Below, one piece after another: positions 7,801 to 14,939 of a stretch of 16,402 nt of DNA. The DNA comes from Victivallales bacterium (lineage in GTDB: Bacteria; Verrucomicrobiota; Lentisphaeria; Oligosphaerales; Oligosphaeraceae): contig CAAGGB010000232.1 in assembly GCA_900769285.1 (NCBI GenBank), positions 1-16,402 on the forward strand, in the 5' to 3' direction. Each line of letters begins with the position of its first letter. Within the stretch, counting starts at the first letter, position 1. The position numbers were made by a program, and so were the translations under genes. A model generated the notes under the pieces. The model was not told the DNA's origin, ran no database searches, and saw only the letters and a list, made by a program, of their open reading frames with translations.

Positions 7801-9266
7801 TGGCGCAGCTGATACACGACCTGAAGGCGGTGAACCCGGGGGCGCGTGTGTCGGTGAAGCTGGTGTCGGAGAGCGGCGTCGGCACGGTTGCGGCGGGCGT
7901 GGCGAAGGGCCATGCCGACGTGATTGTGATTGCCGGCCACGACGGCGGCACGGGCGCGGCACCGTTGAGCTCGATGAAGCACGCGGGCGTGCCATGGGAG
8001 ATTGGCCTCGCCGAGACGCAGCAGACGCTGGTGAAGAACGGTCTGCGCGGCAAGGTGAAGCTACAGGTGGATGGTCAGTTGCGGACGGGTCGCGACATCG
8101 TGGTCGGTGCGCTGCTCGGCGCCGAGGAGTTCGGCTTCGCGACGTCGCTGCTGCTGGCCTTGGGCTGCATGATGCTGCGCCAGTGCCAGGACAACACCTG
8201 TCCGGCGGGCATCACGACGCAGGACCCGGAGATACGCAAGCGCTTCAAGGGTCGTCCGGAGCACATCATCGCCTATCTGCGGTTCATAGCGGACGAGGCG
8301 CGCGCCATCCTGGCGGACCTGGGTCTGCGCTCGCTGGACGAGGCGGTTGGCCGTGCCGACCTGCTGGAGTTCGTGCCCCGCGCGGAGCTTCCCAAGACGC
8401 TGGCGCTGGACGCCTCGGCGCTGCTGCACTGCGCGAAGGGCGGCGAGGTCCGCTGGGCGGGCCGCAGCGAGCATGAGACGACGTACGACGAGGAGCGCAT
8501 CCTGCCGCTGCTGGGCAAGGACTTCCAGTTGGAGGCGGAGCTGCCGATACGCAACAGCGACCGTTCCGTCGGCGCGGGGCTGTCGGGCGTGATTTCGCGG
8601 CAGCGTGGCGAGGACCATCTGGCGGACGACACGTGCAAGGTGGCGTTCCGCGGTGTGGCCGGCCAGAGCTTCGGCTGCTTCCTGGCGAAGGGCGTGACGT
8701 TCCGCCTGGAGGGCGAGGCGAACGACTTCGTGGGCAAGGGCCTGTCGGGCGGTCGCATCGTGGTGGTTCCCGACCGCGAGTCGGGCTGCGTGGCCGAGGA
8801 CAACATCATCGCCGGCAACGTCATCGGCTATGGCGGCACGTCGGGCGAGATGTTCTTCAACGGCCAGGCGGGCGAGCGGTTCGCCATCCGCAACAGCGGC
8901 TTCACGGCGGTCGTCGAGGGCATTGGCGACCATGGCTGCGAGTACATGACGGGCGGACGGGTCGTCGTCCTGGGACCCACGGGCGTGAACTTCGCGGCCG
9001 GCATGACGGGCGGCGTCGCCTATGTGCTGGACGAGGAGGGCGACTTCGACCTGCGCTGCAATCTGGCGACGGTCGACCTGGAACCGGTGTGCGCCGACTC
9101 CGCGGAGGAGTCGGAGCTGCTGGAGCTGCTGCGTCGCCATGAGCGTGAGACGGGCAGCCGGAAGGCGGCGCGCATCCTCGCCCACTGGCCGGAGTTCCGC
9201 GGACGCTTCGTCTGCGTGATGCCTGTCGAATACAAGAAGATACTGCGGGGAGAAGGAGAACGATAA
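4845..9266 (+). CDS. gltB: Glutamate synthase (GOGAT) large subunit
   Basis: With GltD this enzyme turns glutamine plus 2-oxoglutarate into two glutamates. The 1473 residues match the bacterial alpha subunit (about 1480-1520). Order of domains: a 29-residue propeptide and then catalytic Cys30 in the ACGVGM sequence of a class II glutaminase; a central domain; the FMN/2-oxoglutarate barrel with ISPPPHHDIYSIEDL and the VIAGHDGGTGAAPLSS segment; the 3Fe-4S cysteines Cys1108, Cys1114 and Cys1119 in GCMMLRQCQDNTCPAG; and the C-terminal GXGXG beta-helix (GLSGGRIVVVPD to GVNFAAGMTGGVAYVLDE). The start has AAGGAG about 9-10 bases upstream and gives a propeptide of normal size. The stop overlaps the gltD start by one base (TAATG), indicating translational coupling. 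No break is visible. The long open frames on the opposite strand are by-products of GC-rich codon bias. Confidence 0.97.
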   Translation: MPSSSEERQRSLAVPADEGLYQFRNEHDACGVGMVANLDGHADHGIVEKGLTILCRLLHRGAAGSDPRSGDGAGILTVIPHEFFNRAFGGVLPASGQYAIGMLFNGVGEELLLERVIAEEGCRVLGWREVPQDKSELGEVARASCPVIRQIAVAASGPAVTQAELERRVFVIRRRLEKELLDGYFPSFSTRTIVYKGLMLAPQIQAFYSDLADPAFVSPLALVHQRYSTNTFPTWKLAHPFRYLAHNGEINTLRGNLNHARTREAFLRSELFGTDLAKVLPLIDENQNDSACLDNMAELLVLGGRWLPHAMMMLIPQAWGVNYHMGKDIRGFYDYHSSLMEPWDGPAAVTFTDGIGAGAMLDRNGLRPARYSLTRDGLFVLASETGVLDLAPSEVVRRGRLRPGEILWCDLSSHRLILDTELKSGIARQRPYRRWAQESKLPVTGMFDSIAPARDISDVRERQRLFGWTQEDIELILRPMAQTGHEPVGSMGNDAPLAVLSKRPQLLFNYFKQRFAQVTNPPIDPIREELVMSLTTYIGNQGDILSEEAHRASIIRLARPVLTDEDLARLLVMEKPRVAVSCLPLAWTDDLESALETLRSDAVSAVRDGANVLLLSDRELPDGTLPLPSLLAVSAVNRALTVAGLRPSVGIIVQTGEAREVMHYALLLGYGATAVHPYLALASVVELALHGDPAKATENYITAIDKGLLKVMSKMGISTLRSYRSAQMFEAVGLGRELVEEYFTGTPSAIGGIGLAEIAAEVKARVVPCLSAGPDTPLPAGGAYRWRATGERHLVSPQGVCLLHKAVRENDLSSYQAFASAINSPEEPVTLRDLFRFRRSASPLPLEEVESTEAILHHFVSGAMSLGALSPEAHEAIALAMNRIGCMSNSGEGGEGPERDVPTAAGENRASAIRQVASGRFGVTVSYLAHARDLQIKMAQGAKPGEGGQLPGDKVDEEIARTRHATPHVTLISPPPHHDIYSIEDLAQLIHDLKAVNPGARVSVKLVSESGVGTVAAGVAKGHADVIVIAGHDGGTGAAPLSSMKHAGVPWEIGLAETQQTLVKNGLRGKVKLQVDGQLRTGRDIVVGALLGAEEFGFATSLLLALGCMMLRQCQDNTCPAGITTQDPEIRKRFKGRPEHIIAYLRFIADEARAILADLGLRSLDEAVGRADLLEFVPRAELPKTLALDASALLHCAKGGEVRWAGRSEHETTYDEERILPLLGKDFQLEAELPIRNSDRSVGAGLSGVISRQRGEDHLADDTCKVAFRGVAGQSFGCFLAKGVTFRLEGEANDFVGKGLSGGRIVVVPDRESGCVAEDNIIAGNVIGYGGTSGEMFFNGQAGERFAIRNSGFTAVVEGIGDHGCEYMTGGRVVVLGPTGVNFAAGMTGGVAYVLDEEGDFDLRCNLATVDLEPVCADSAEESELLELLRRHERETGSRKAARILAHWPEFRGRFVCVMPVEYKKILRGEGER

Positions 9267-10639
9267 TGAGCAAGAGCTTCTTTGAGATCAGCCGTCTGGA
9301 GCATGTGTACCGTCCGGTGGGCGAGCGTGTCCAGGACTTTGACGAGGTGGAGGCGCCGTTGCCTCAGGGCGAGATTGCGGAGCTGTCGCGCCGCTGCCAG
9401 AACTGCGGGATACCGTTCTGCCATGCGATGGGCTGCCCGCTGCACAACGACATCCCGGACATGATACGGGCTGTGGTGACGGGCGACTGGAAGGGCGCGT
9501 GGGAGCGTCTGTCGGAGACGAGCTCGTTCCCGGAGTTCACGAGCCGCGTCTGCCCGGCGCTGTGCGAGGCGTCGTGCTGCCTGGAGGGCACCGGCTATGG
9601 CGCCACCAACATCCGCCAGATTGAGAAGAAAATCATCGACACGGCGTTTGAGCGCGACTGGGTGAAGCCGCTGGTGCCGGATGTCCGCCGTCCGGAGAGC
9701 GTGGCGGTCATCGGCGCGGGTCCGGCGGGCCTGGCGGCGGCGGCGAAGCTGAACGAGGCGGGGTATCAGGTGGTCGTGTATGACCGCCAGGAGCGTCCGG
9801 GCGGGCTGCTGCGCTATGGCATTCCGTGCTTCAAGCTGGACAAGGCGCTGATTGACCGTCGCTGGCAGTTGCTGGAGGCGGCGGGCGTTCAGTTCCGCGG
9901 CCAGGCGGTCATCGGCCGTGACATTGCGGGCGACTATCTGCTGCGTCAGCACGACGCGGTGATTGTGGCGTGCGGCACGCCGGTGGCGCGTGATCTGAGC
10001 AAGGTGCCGGGGCGTGACCTGGCCGGCATCCATCTGGCGCTGGAGTATCTTGGCGGACAGAACCGCGCGCTGACCGGCGAGGCGCCGTCCAATCCCATCT
10101 GCGCGAAGGGCAAGCGTGTGCTGGTGATTGGCGGCGGCGACACGGGCAGCGACTGCGCCGGCACGGCGTTCCGTCAGGGCGCCCGCTCGGTCGTCTCCAT
10201 CGAGCTGATGCCGAAGCCGCCGTGCGAGCGCGACGCCTCGACGCCCTGGCCCATGTGGCCCTACAAGCTGCGCACCTCGTCCTCCATCGAGGAGGGCGTG
10301 CGGCGCTACTGGAACCTGAACACGCTCCGCTTCCTCGGCGAGGACGGGCACCTCACGGGCGTCGAGGTGACGCCCGTCGAGTGGGAGATTGCGCCGAATG
10401 GGCGGCCGGTGTCGTTCAAGGCGGTGGGGACGCCGCAGATCATCGAGTGCGACCTGGCGTTCCTGGCGCTGGGCTTCCTGAAGCAGACGCGCGAGCAGAC
10501 GCTGGCGAGCCTTGGGCTTCCGGACGAGGAGAGCATCGTGCTGGCGGGCGATGTGGCCAACGGGCCGTCGCTGGTGGTCCGCGCGATGGCGGATGGACGC
10601 GCGGCGGCGCACCGGGTGCGCTCGCTGCTGGAGCGTTGA
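9266..10639 (+). CDS. gltD: Glutamate synthase small subunit
   Basis: This FAD/NAD(P)H-binding subunit passes electrons from NADPH through 4Fe-4S clusters to GltB. At 457 residues it is a little shorter than the E. coli protein (about 470). The N-terminal cluster cysteines are visible in CQNCGIPFCHAMGC (Cys44, 47, 52, 57) and RVCPALCEASC (Cys96, 100, 104). The FAD fold follows with AVIGAGPAGLAAA (147-159) and the ERPGGLLRYGIP stretch, then the NADPH Rossmann motif VIGGGDTGSD (287-296). The C-terminus keeps the LAGDVANGPSLVV block of the FAD domain. The start codon shares one base with the gltB stop and has AAGGAG inside the end of gltB. asnB follows after 34 bp in the same transcription unit. 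Confidence 0.97.
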   Translation: MSKSFFEISRLEHVYRPVGERVQDFDEVEAPLPQGEIAELSRRCQNCGIPFCHAMGCPLHNDIPDMIRAVVTGDWKGAWERLSETSSFPEFTSRVCPALCEASCCLEGTGYGATNIRQIEKKIIDTAFERDWVKPLVPDVRRPESVAVIGAGPAGLAAAAKLNEAGYQVVVYDRQERPGGLLRYGIPCFKLDKALIDRRWQLLEAAGVQFRGQAVIGRDIAGDYLLRQHDAVIVACGTPVARDLSKVPGRDLAGIHLALEYLGGQNRALTGEAPSNPICAKGKRVLVIGGGDTGSDCAGTAFRQGARSVVSIELMPKPPCERDASTPWPMWPYKLRTSSSIEEGVRRYWNLNTLRFLGEDGHLTGVEVTPVEWEIAPNGRPVSFKAVGTPQIIECDLAFLALGFLKQTREQTLASLGLPDEESIVLAGDVANGPSLVVRAMADGRAAAHRVRSLLER

Positions 10640-10673
10640 GGTTAGGGCAGTCAGACGAGAGGAACGAGAGACC

Positions 10674-12371
10674 ATGTGTGGTTTTGTTGGCATATTTGAG
10701 GTCAAGGCGGGGCGCTCGGCGTCGCTGCGCAAGCAGGTGCTGCAGATGTCCCGGAAGATACGTCATCGTGGTCCGGACTGGTCGGGCGTGTTCGAGGGGC
10801 CGCGGGCGCTGCTGTCGCATGAGCGTCTGGCCATCATCGACCCGCTGTCGGGCAAGCAGCCGCTATACAGCCCGGACGGACGCTACGTGCTGGCCGTCAA
10901 CGGCGAAATCTACAACCACAAGGCGCTTCGTGAGGAGCTGGCTGGCGAGTATGCGTTCACGACGCAGTCGGACTGCGAGGTCATTCTGCCGCTGTACATC
11001 AAGTACGGCGCGGACTGCGTGGAGCATCTGAACGGCATCTTCGCGTTCGCGCTCTACGACACGCAGGAGGACCGGTTCCTGATTGGGCGCGACCCCATCG
11101 GCGTCATTCCGCTGTACCAGGGCTGGGACGAGGACGGCCAGTATTATGTCGCCTCCGAGCTGAAGGCGCTGGAGGGCGTGTGCTGCACGATGGAGACGTT
11201 CCCGCCCGGACATGTGCTGCAGAGCGGCGACGCGGCACCGCGCCGCTGGTACGAGCGCGACTGGTTCGCGTACGAGGCGGTCGCGGAGCGCGAGTCGTCG
11301 ATCGCGGAGCTGCGGCAGGCGCTGGAGGCGGCGGTGAAGCGTCAGATGATGAGCGACGTGCCGTATGCGGTGCTGCTGTCGGGCGGCCTGGACTCGTCGG
11401 TCATCGCGGCCATCACGGCGAAGTATGCGCGTCGGCGCGTGGAGACGGGGGACACGCAGGAGGCGTGGTGGCCGCGGCTGCACTCGTTCGCGGTGGGTCT
11501 TCCCGGATCGCCTGACCTGGCGGCCGCGCGGAAGGCGGCCGACTTCCTGGGCACGGTGCACCATGACATCCACTTCAGCATCCAGGAGGCGCTGGACGCC
11601 CTGCCGGACGTCATCTACCACCTGGAGACCTACGACATCACGACCGTCCGCGCCGCGACCCCGATGTTCCTGATGGCGCGCGCCATCAAGGCCATGGGCA
11701 TCAAGATGGTCCTCTCCGGCGAGGGCGCCGACGAGATCTTCGGCGGGTACCTCTACTTCCACAAGGCGCCGAACGCCCGCGAATTCCACGAGGAGACGGT
11801 CCGCAAGCTGGGCAAGCTCCATCTCTACGACTGCCTCCGCGCCAACAAGGCGCTGGCCGCCTGGGGCGTCGAGGGACGCGTGCCCTTCCTCGACACCGCG
11901 TTCCTCGACGTCGCCATGAGGCTCAACCCCGCCGACAAGATGTGCCGCGGACGCCGTCTCCCCGCCACCACCGGCGAGCATGGCGGACAGGTCATCGAGA
12001 AGTGGATTCTCCGCGAGGCGTTCCACGACATGCTGCCGCCGGAGATTGCCTGGCGCCAGAAGGAGCAGTTCTCCGACGGCGTCGGCTACTCCTGGATTGA
12101 CACGCTGAAGGAGATGGCGAACCGTGAGGTGAGCGACGCCCAGTTCGCGCAGGCGGGGCGTCGTTTCCCCGTCAACACGCCGGCGACCAAGGAGGAGTAT
12201 CTGTACCGGAGCATCTTCGCGGAGCATTTCCCGTCGGAGTCGGCGGCGCAGACGGTGCCGCATGAGGCGTCGGTGGCCTGCTCGACGGCGAAGGCCCTCG
12301 AATGGGACGAGGCGTTCCGCCACATGAACGAGCCCTCCGGCCGCGCCGTCCTCGGCGTGCATCAGGGGTGA
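10674..12371 (+). CDS. asnB: Asparagine synthetase B, glutamine-hydrolysing
   Basis: It makes asparagine from aspartate, ATP and the amide nitrogen of glutamine. The start is fixed by MCGFVGIF: the catalytic nucleophile must be Cys2, exposed by Met removal. An upstream in-frame ATG inside gltD would bury it. The protein has 565 residues, close to E. coli AsnB (554). Class II glutaminase motifs are HRGPD (31-35) and NGEIYNH (76-82); the synthetase half has the pyrophosphate loop LLSGGLDSS (234-242), the VLSGEGADEIFGGYLYFHKAPN region and KEQFSDGVGYSWID, all as in the E. coli-type enzyme. It is third in the gltB-gltD-asnB unit, 34 bp after gltD, so it is probably nitrogen-regulated with them. 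It is the only glutamine-consuming biosynthetic enzyme here besides GOGAT. A hairpin follows the gene. Confidence 0.96.
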   Translation: MCGFVGIFEVKAGRSASLRKQVLQMSRKIRHRGPDWSGVFEGPRALLSHERLAIIDPLSGKQPLYSPDGRYVLAVNGEIYNHKALREELAGEYAFTTQSDCEVILPLYIKYGADCVEHLNGIFAFALYDTQEDRFLIGRDPIGVIPLYQGWDEDGQYYVASELKALEGVCCTMETFPPGHVLQSGDAAPRRWYERDWFAYEAVAERESSIAELRQALEAAVKRQMMSDVPYAVLLSGGLDSSVIAAITAKYARRRVETGDTQEAWWPRLHSFAVGLPGSPDLAAARKAADFLGTVHHDIHFSIQEALDALPDVIYHLETYDITTVRAATPMFLMARAIKAMGIKMVLSGEGADEIFGGYLYFHKAPNAREFHEETVRKLGKLHLYDCLRANKALAAWGVEGRVPFLDTAFLDVAMRLNPADKMCRGRRLPATTGEHGGQVIEKWILREAFHDMLPPEIAWRQKEQFSDGVGYSWIDTLKEMANREVSDAQFAQAGRRFPVNTPATKEEYLYRSIFAEHFPSESAAQTVPHEASVACSTAKALEWDEAFRHMNEPSGRAVLGVHQG

Positions 12372-12490
12372 GGCCTGTGCCGTGAATGGCATGGTGGCCT
12401 TTCGCGAATATATTAAAGACCGTGTGCGTTTTTGGTGGGGCGGCTGTTCTGGCTGCTCTGGTAAGGTGAAGACGCACACGGTTTTCTGTT
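12371..12490 (+). terminator. Probable terminator of gltBD-asnB
   Basis: Directly after asnB there is a short interrupted hairpin (AGGCC 12371-12375 with GGCCT 12396-12400; TGCC 12378-12381 with GGCA 12388-12391). Then comes a long stem, ACCGTGTGCGT (12419-12429) with ACGCACACGGT (12472-12482), 11 perfect pairs extendable by G-U and A-T pairs toward a loop of about 35 nt. It is followed by TTTCTGTTGT. The rest of the gap to the methyltransferase (to 12551) shows no clear promoter. Confidence 0.6.
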
Positions 12491-12551
12491 GTGGTCCATG
12501 AGGCGCATGAGGCGTGGGATGGAGTATTTTTGTGGATAGTCGAGGCGTAGG

Positions 12552-13622
12552 ATGGCGGAGTTGGAGAAGCAGATTCCCATCAGCACGGTCGGACGGCAGC
12601 GCGCGGAAGCTGTTGAGGATATGGAGCCGCCCAAGCCCTTCCACAATCGTTGGGTGCATCTGTGGTGTGACGACAGCCTGAAGCACTATGCCGATTGGGA
12701 GAGACCCGATGTCATCATCTCGGATGGCGCCTATGGCATTCTGGGCTTTGAGGGGGATACGTCCAGTCACACGGACATTCCGACGTGGTATGAGGCGCAT
12801 ATAGCCCGATGGTCGGACATGGCCAAGCCCGGCACGACGCTGTGGTTCTGGAATTCGGAGATAGGCTGGGCGGCCGCGCATCCGTTGCTGGAGAAGTATG
12901 GTTGGCGGTATCAGAACTGCAATATCTGGAACAAGGGGATGGCCCATATTGCCGGGAATGTCAATACGGCGAAGATACGCCGTTTCCCCGTGGTCTCCGA
13001 GGTGTGTGTCCAGTATGTTCGGGAGGTGACGTTGCAGGGGAAGAGCCTAAAGCAGTGGCTGAAGGATGAGTGGCAGCGTTCAGGCTTGCCTCTGCAGTTG
13101 GCCAATGTGGCCTGTGGCGTGAAGGCGGCAGCCGTGCGTAAATATTTTGACCAGGGGCATTTGTGGTATTTCCCGCCCGAGGAGATGTTCCAGCGAATGC
13201 AGGAATACTGCAATCTTCATGGAGACGAGAGGGGAAAGCCCTATTTTTCCCTGAATGGCAAGACGCCTCTGACAGGAAAGGAGTGGATGGGCTTCAGGTC
13301 CAAGTTCCATTGTCCAGTCGGCTACACCAATGTCTGGGATAGGGTTCCCGTGGCGGGCAAGGAAAGAATGAGGAATGCGGAGGGGAAGGCACTCCATCTG
13401 AATCAGAAGCCCCTGGACATCATGGCCATGATCATCAGGGCCTCATCCGATCCGGGTGATGTGGTATGGGAGCCATTCGGGGGGGTGTTCACCGCCTCGC
13501 TGGCGGCGCAGGATGCTGGGAGGAAGGCCTTTTCCTGCGAAATCAACCCCTATTACTATCGCTATGCCATCAGACGCTTCTGTGCCTTGCCGCTCACCTG
13601 GGCCGCGCAGGCAGGGGAATAG
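12552..13622 (+). CDS. Solitary beta-class DNA methyltransferase (N6-adenine or N4-cytosine)
   Basis: This 356-residue protein has the amino-methyltransferase motifs in beta order. Motif IV comes first, as IISDGAYG (55-62; SDGAYG in place of the common DPPY/SPPY). A long variable region presumed to read DNA follows, with KYFDQGHLWYFPPEEMF (198-213). Motif X is near LHLNQKPLDIMAMIIRAS (281-298), then motif I VVWEPFGGVFTASLAA (304-319, cf. DPFxGSGTT) and the SAM-ribose acidic residue Glu330 in FSCEINPYYY. It should methylate an exocyclic amino group of A or C at an unknown site. No restriction endonuclease is next to it: asnB is upstream and a transporter downstream. Codon use looks less GC-biased than in gltBD, hinting at acquisition. 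The start has only a weak GAGG upstream; Met24 is an alternative. Confidence 0.88.
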   Translation: MAELEKQIPISTVGRQRAEAVEDMEPPKPFHNRWVHLWCDDSLKHYADWERPDVIISDGAYGILGFEGDTSSHTDIPTWYEAHIARWSDMAKPGTTLWFWNSEIGWAAAHPLLEKYGWRYQNCNIWNKGMAHIAGNVNTAKIRRFPVVSEVCVQYVREVTLQGKSLKQWLKDEWQRSGLPLQLANVACGVKAAAVRKYFDQGHLWYFPPEEMFQRMQEYCNLHGDERGKPYFSLNGKTPLTGKEWMGFRSKFHCPVGYTNVWDRVPVAGKERMRNAEGKALHLNQKPLDIMAMIIRASSDPGDVVWEPFGGVFTASLAAQDAGRKAFSCEINPYYYRYAIRRFCALPLTWAAQAGE

Positions 13623-13861
13623 GCCGTCGCTGCTTTATGTCAAATTTTGAATTTCTAAAATGAATAATTCGAATCTTGTGTTTAGCCTTGTGAACGTTCG
13701 CGAAGGGTGGTGGCTGGTCGAGGCGCCATTTTCTTGATTGCGTCGATTGAGTAATAGAATGGCGGTGTTATATTAGGTAGTCGGTCTGGTTCGATTGTGG
13801 GCTTGGCCGACTATCTAGCGTTGATGACGTGGCCTTTAGATTAAGGGAGCAGTAGCGTAGC
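13623..13861 (+). promoter_or_regulatory. AT-richer gap with candidate promoter and leader hairpin for the YeiH-type gene
   Basis: No gene is apparent in this 239-bp gap. A possible sigma-70 promoter is TTGAGT (13747-13752), 16 nt, TATATT (13769-13774). Starting about where transcription would begin is an 11-bp stem with two G-U pairs: 13776-13786 (core TAGTCGG) with 13805-13815 (core CCGACTA). It may be an operator dyad or a leader hairpin. The ribosome binding site GGGAG (13845-13849) lies 12 nt before the start codon, slightly far. Confidence 0.35.
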
Positions 13862-14860
13862 ATGTTGAAGAAATGCGTGTTTGTGGCGTTGGCGCTGGCG
13901 TTTTTCCTGGTGCCGTGGATGTGTCCGGAGACGCGGAACTGGGTTCCGGGGCTGGCGGTGCTGGTGGGCGTCGTGTTTGCGGTGACGTGGGAGAATCCGT
14001 TCAGCGCGTTCACGAGCAGGATCACGTCGCCGCTGCTGGGCGCGACGATTGTCGGCATGGGCTTCGGCATGAATCTGGTGAAGGTGATACATGCGGGCGG
14101 CAATGGCTTCATCTACACGCTCATCGGCATCACGATGGGCATTGGTCTGGGCGTGGCGCTGGGCAGGATGCTGAAGATACCCCGCAATGCGGCGTATCTG
14201 GTGAGCGTGGGCACGTCGATTTGCGGCGGCAGCGCGATTGCGGCGGCGGCGCCGGTGCTGAAGGCGAAGTCGCATGAGATTGCGATGGCGTCGGCGACGG
14301 TGTTCGCGCTGAACGCGGTGGCGCTGTGGGTGTTTCCCGCCGTGGGTCATGCGCTGGGGTTCAGCCAGGTGCAGTTCGGGTACTGGGCGGCTCTGGGCAT
14401 TCATGACACGAGCTCGGTGGTTGGCGCCTCGATGGCCTATGGCGAGGAGGCGCTGGAGATTGGCACGACCGTCAAGCTGGCGCGTGCGCTGTGGATTGTG
14501 CCCGTGACGCTGTTCCTGACGTGGTTTGTGGCGGAGCGCGAGGAGGGCGAGAAGCGTTCGTTCAAGCTGCGCGTGCCGTGGTTCATCCCGTGGTTCATCG
14601 TGGCGGCCGCCGTGGTGACGTGGGTGCCGCAGTGGCTGCCGGCGACCGCGGACGCCGTGAAGGTGGCGGGCGGCTTCCTGAAGGACATCTCGAAGTATCT
14701 GATGGTGGTGACGCTGTTCCTGATTGGCGCGAACCTGAGCCGCGCCAAGCTGAAGGAGCTGGGGCTGAAGCCGGTGCTGCAGGGCGTCATCCTGTGGCTG
14801 GTGCTGTCGACCGTGTGGTGTCTGGCCATCCATTGGGGCTGGGTTCACTGCGTGAACTGA
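13862..14860 (+). CDS. YeiH-family (UPF0324) membrane transporter, putative sulfate exporter
   Basis: This 332-residue polytopic inner-membrane protein has the usual length for the family (about 330-350). It has around ten hydrophobic segments, beginning at about residues 5-20 and 28-43. Family blocks include PLLGATIVGMGFGMNL (57-72), the glycine-rich GTSICGGSAIAAAAPV (117-132), the GIHDTSSVVGAS segment (179-190), and the LFLIGANLSRAKLKELG region near the end. The family is commonly named 'putative sulfate exporter', but for most members the substrate is not proven, so I would not infer sulfate here. The gene appears monocistronic: there are 239 bp before it and an intrinsic terminator 28 bp after it. 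No LysR-type regulator, a common neighbour of yeiH, is in the window. The stretch EREEGEKRSFKLR (224-236) is the one clearly charged, probably cytoplasmic, loop. Confidence 0.88.
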   Translation: MLKKCVFVALALAFFLVPWMCPETRNWVPGLAVLVGVVFAVTWENPFSAFTSRITSPLLGATIVGMGFGMNLVKVIHAGGNGFIYTLIGITMGIGLGVALGRMLKIPRNAAYLVSVGTSICGGSAIAAAAPVLKAKSHEIAMASATVFALNAVALWVFPAVGHALGFSQVQFGYWAALGIHDTSSVVGASMAYGEEALEIGTTVKLARALWIVPVTLFLTWFVAEREEGEKRSFKLRVPWFIPWFIVAAAVVTWVPQWLPATADAVKVAGGFLKDISKYLMVVTLFLIGANLSRAKLKELGLKPVLQGVILWLVLSTVWCLAIHWGWVHCVN

Positions 14861-14887
14861 CGCGCCGCCACAGACGCTGACGCAGAG

Positions 14888-14924
14888 CGCCGTCGGCTCC
14901 CGGACTGGGGGCCGACGGCGTTTT
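14888..14924 (+). terminator. Intrinsic terminator after the YeiH-type gene
   Basis: A perfect 10-bp stem (CGCCGTCGGC at 14888-14897 with GCCGACGGCG at 14911-14920), extendable by a CCC/GGG pair inside the loop, is followed by TTTT and then GTGTTC. This is a standard Rho-independent terminator. It separates the transporter from the DUF4143 gene. Confidence 0.85.
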
Positions 14925-14939
14925 GTGTTCGCGGGTTGC

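Noticed and set aside
4857..7982. A 1041-codon open frame on the minus strand opposite gltB, and other long frames opposite gltB, gltD, asnB and glnN
   Set aside because: They are rich in Arg/Ala/His or Gly/Val/Glu with no motifs, lack ribosome binding sites, and lie over genes with complete family motifs. GC-rich third positions create such frames.
10512..10673. Upstream in-frame start for asparagine synthetase inside gltD
   Set aside because: The catalytic Cys must be residue 2, which fixes the start at 10674.
12809..13069. A small plus-strand gene inside the methyltransferase
   Set aside because: It is in another frame of a gene with clear motifs, with no ribosome binding site or recognisable domain.
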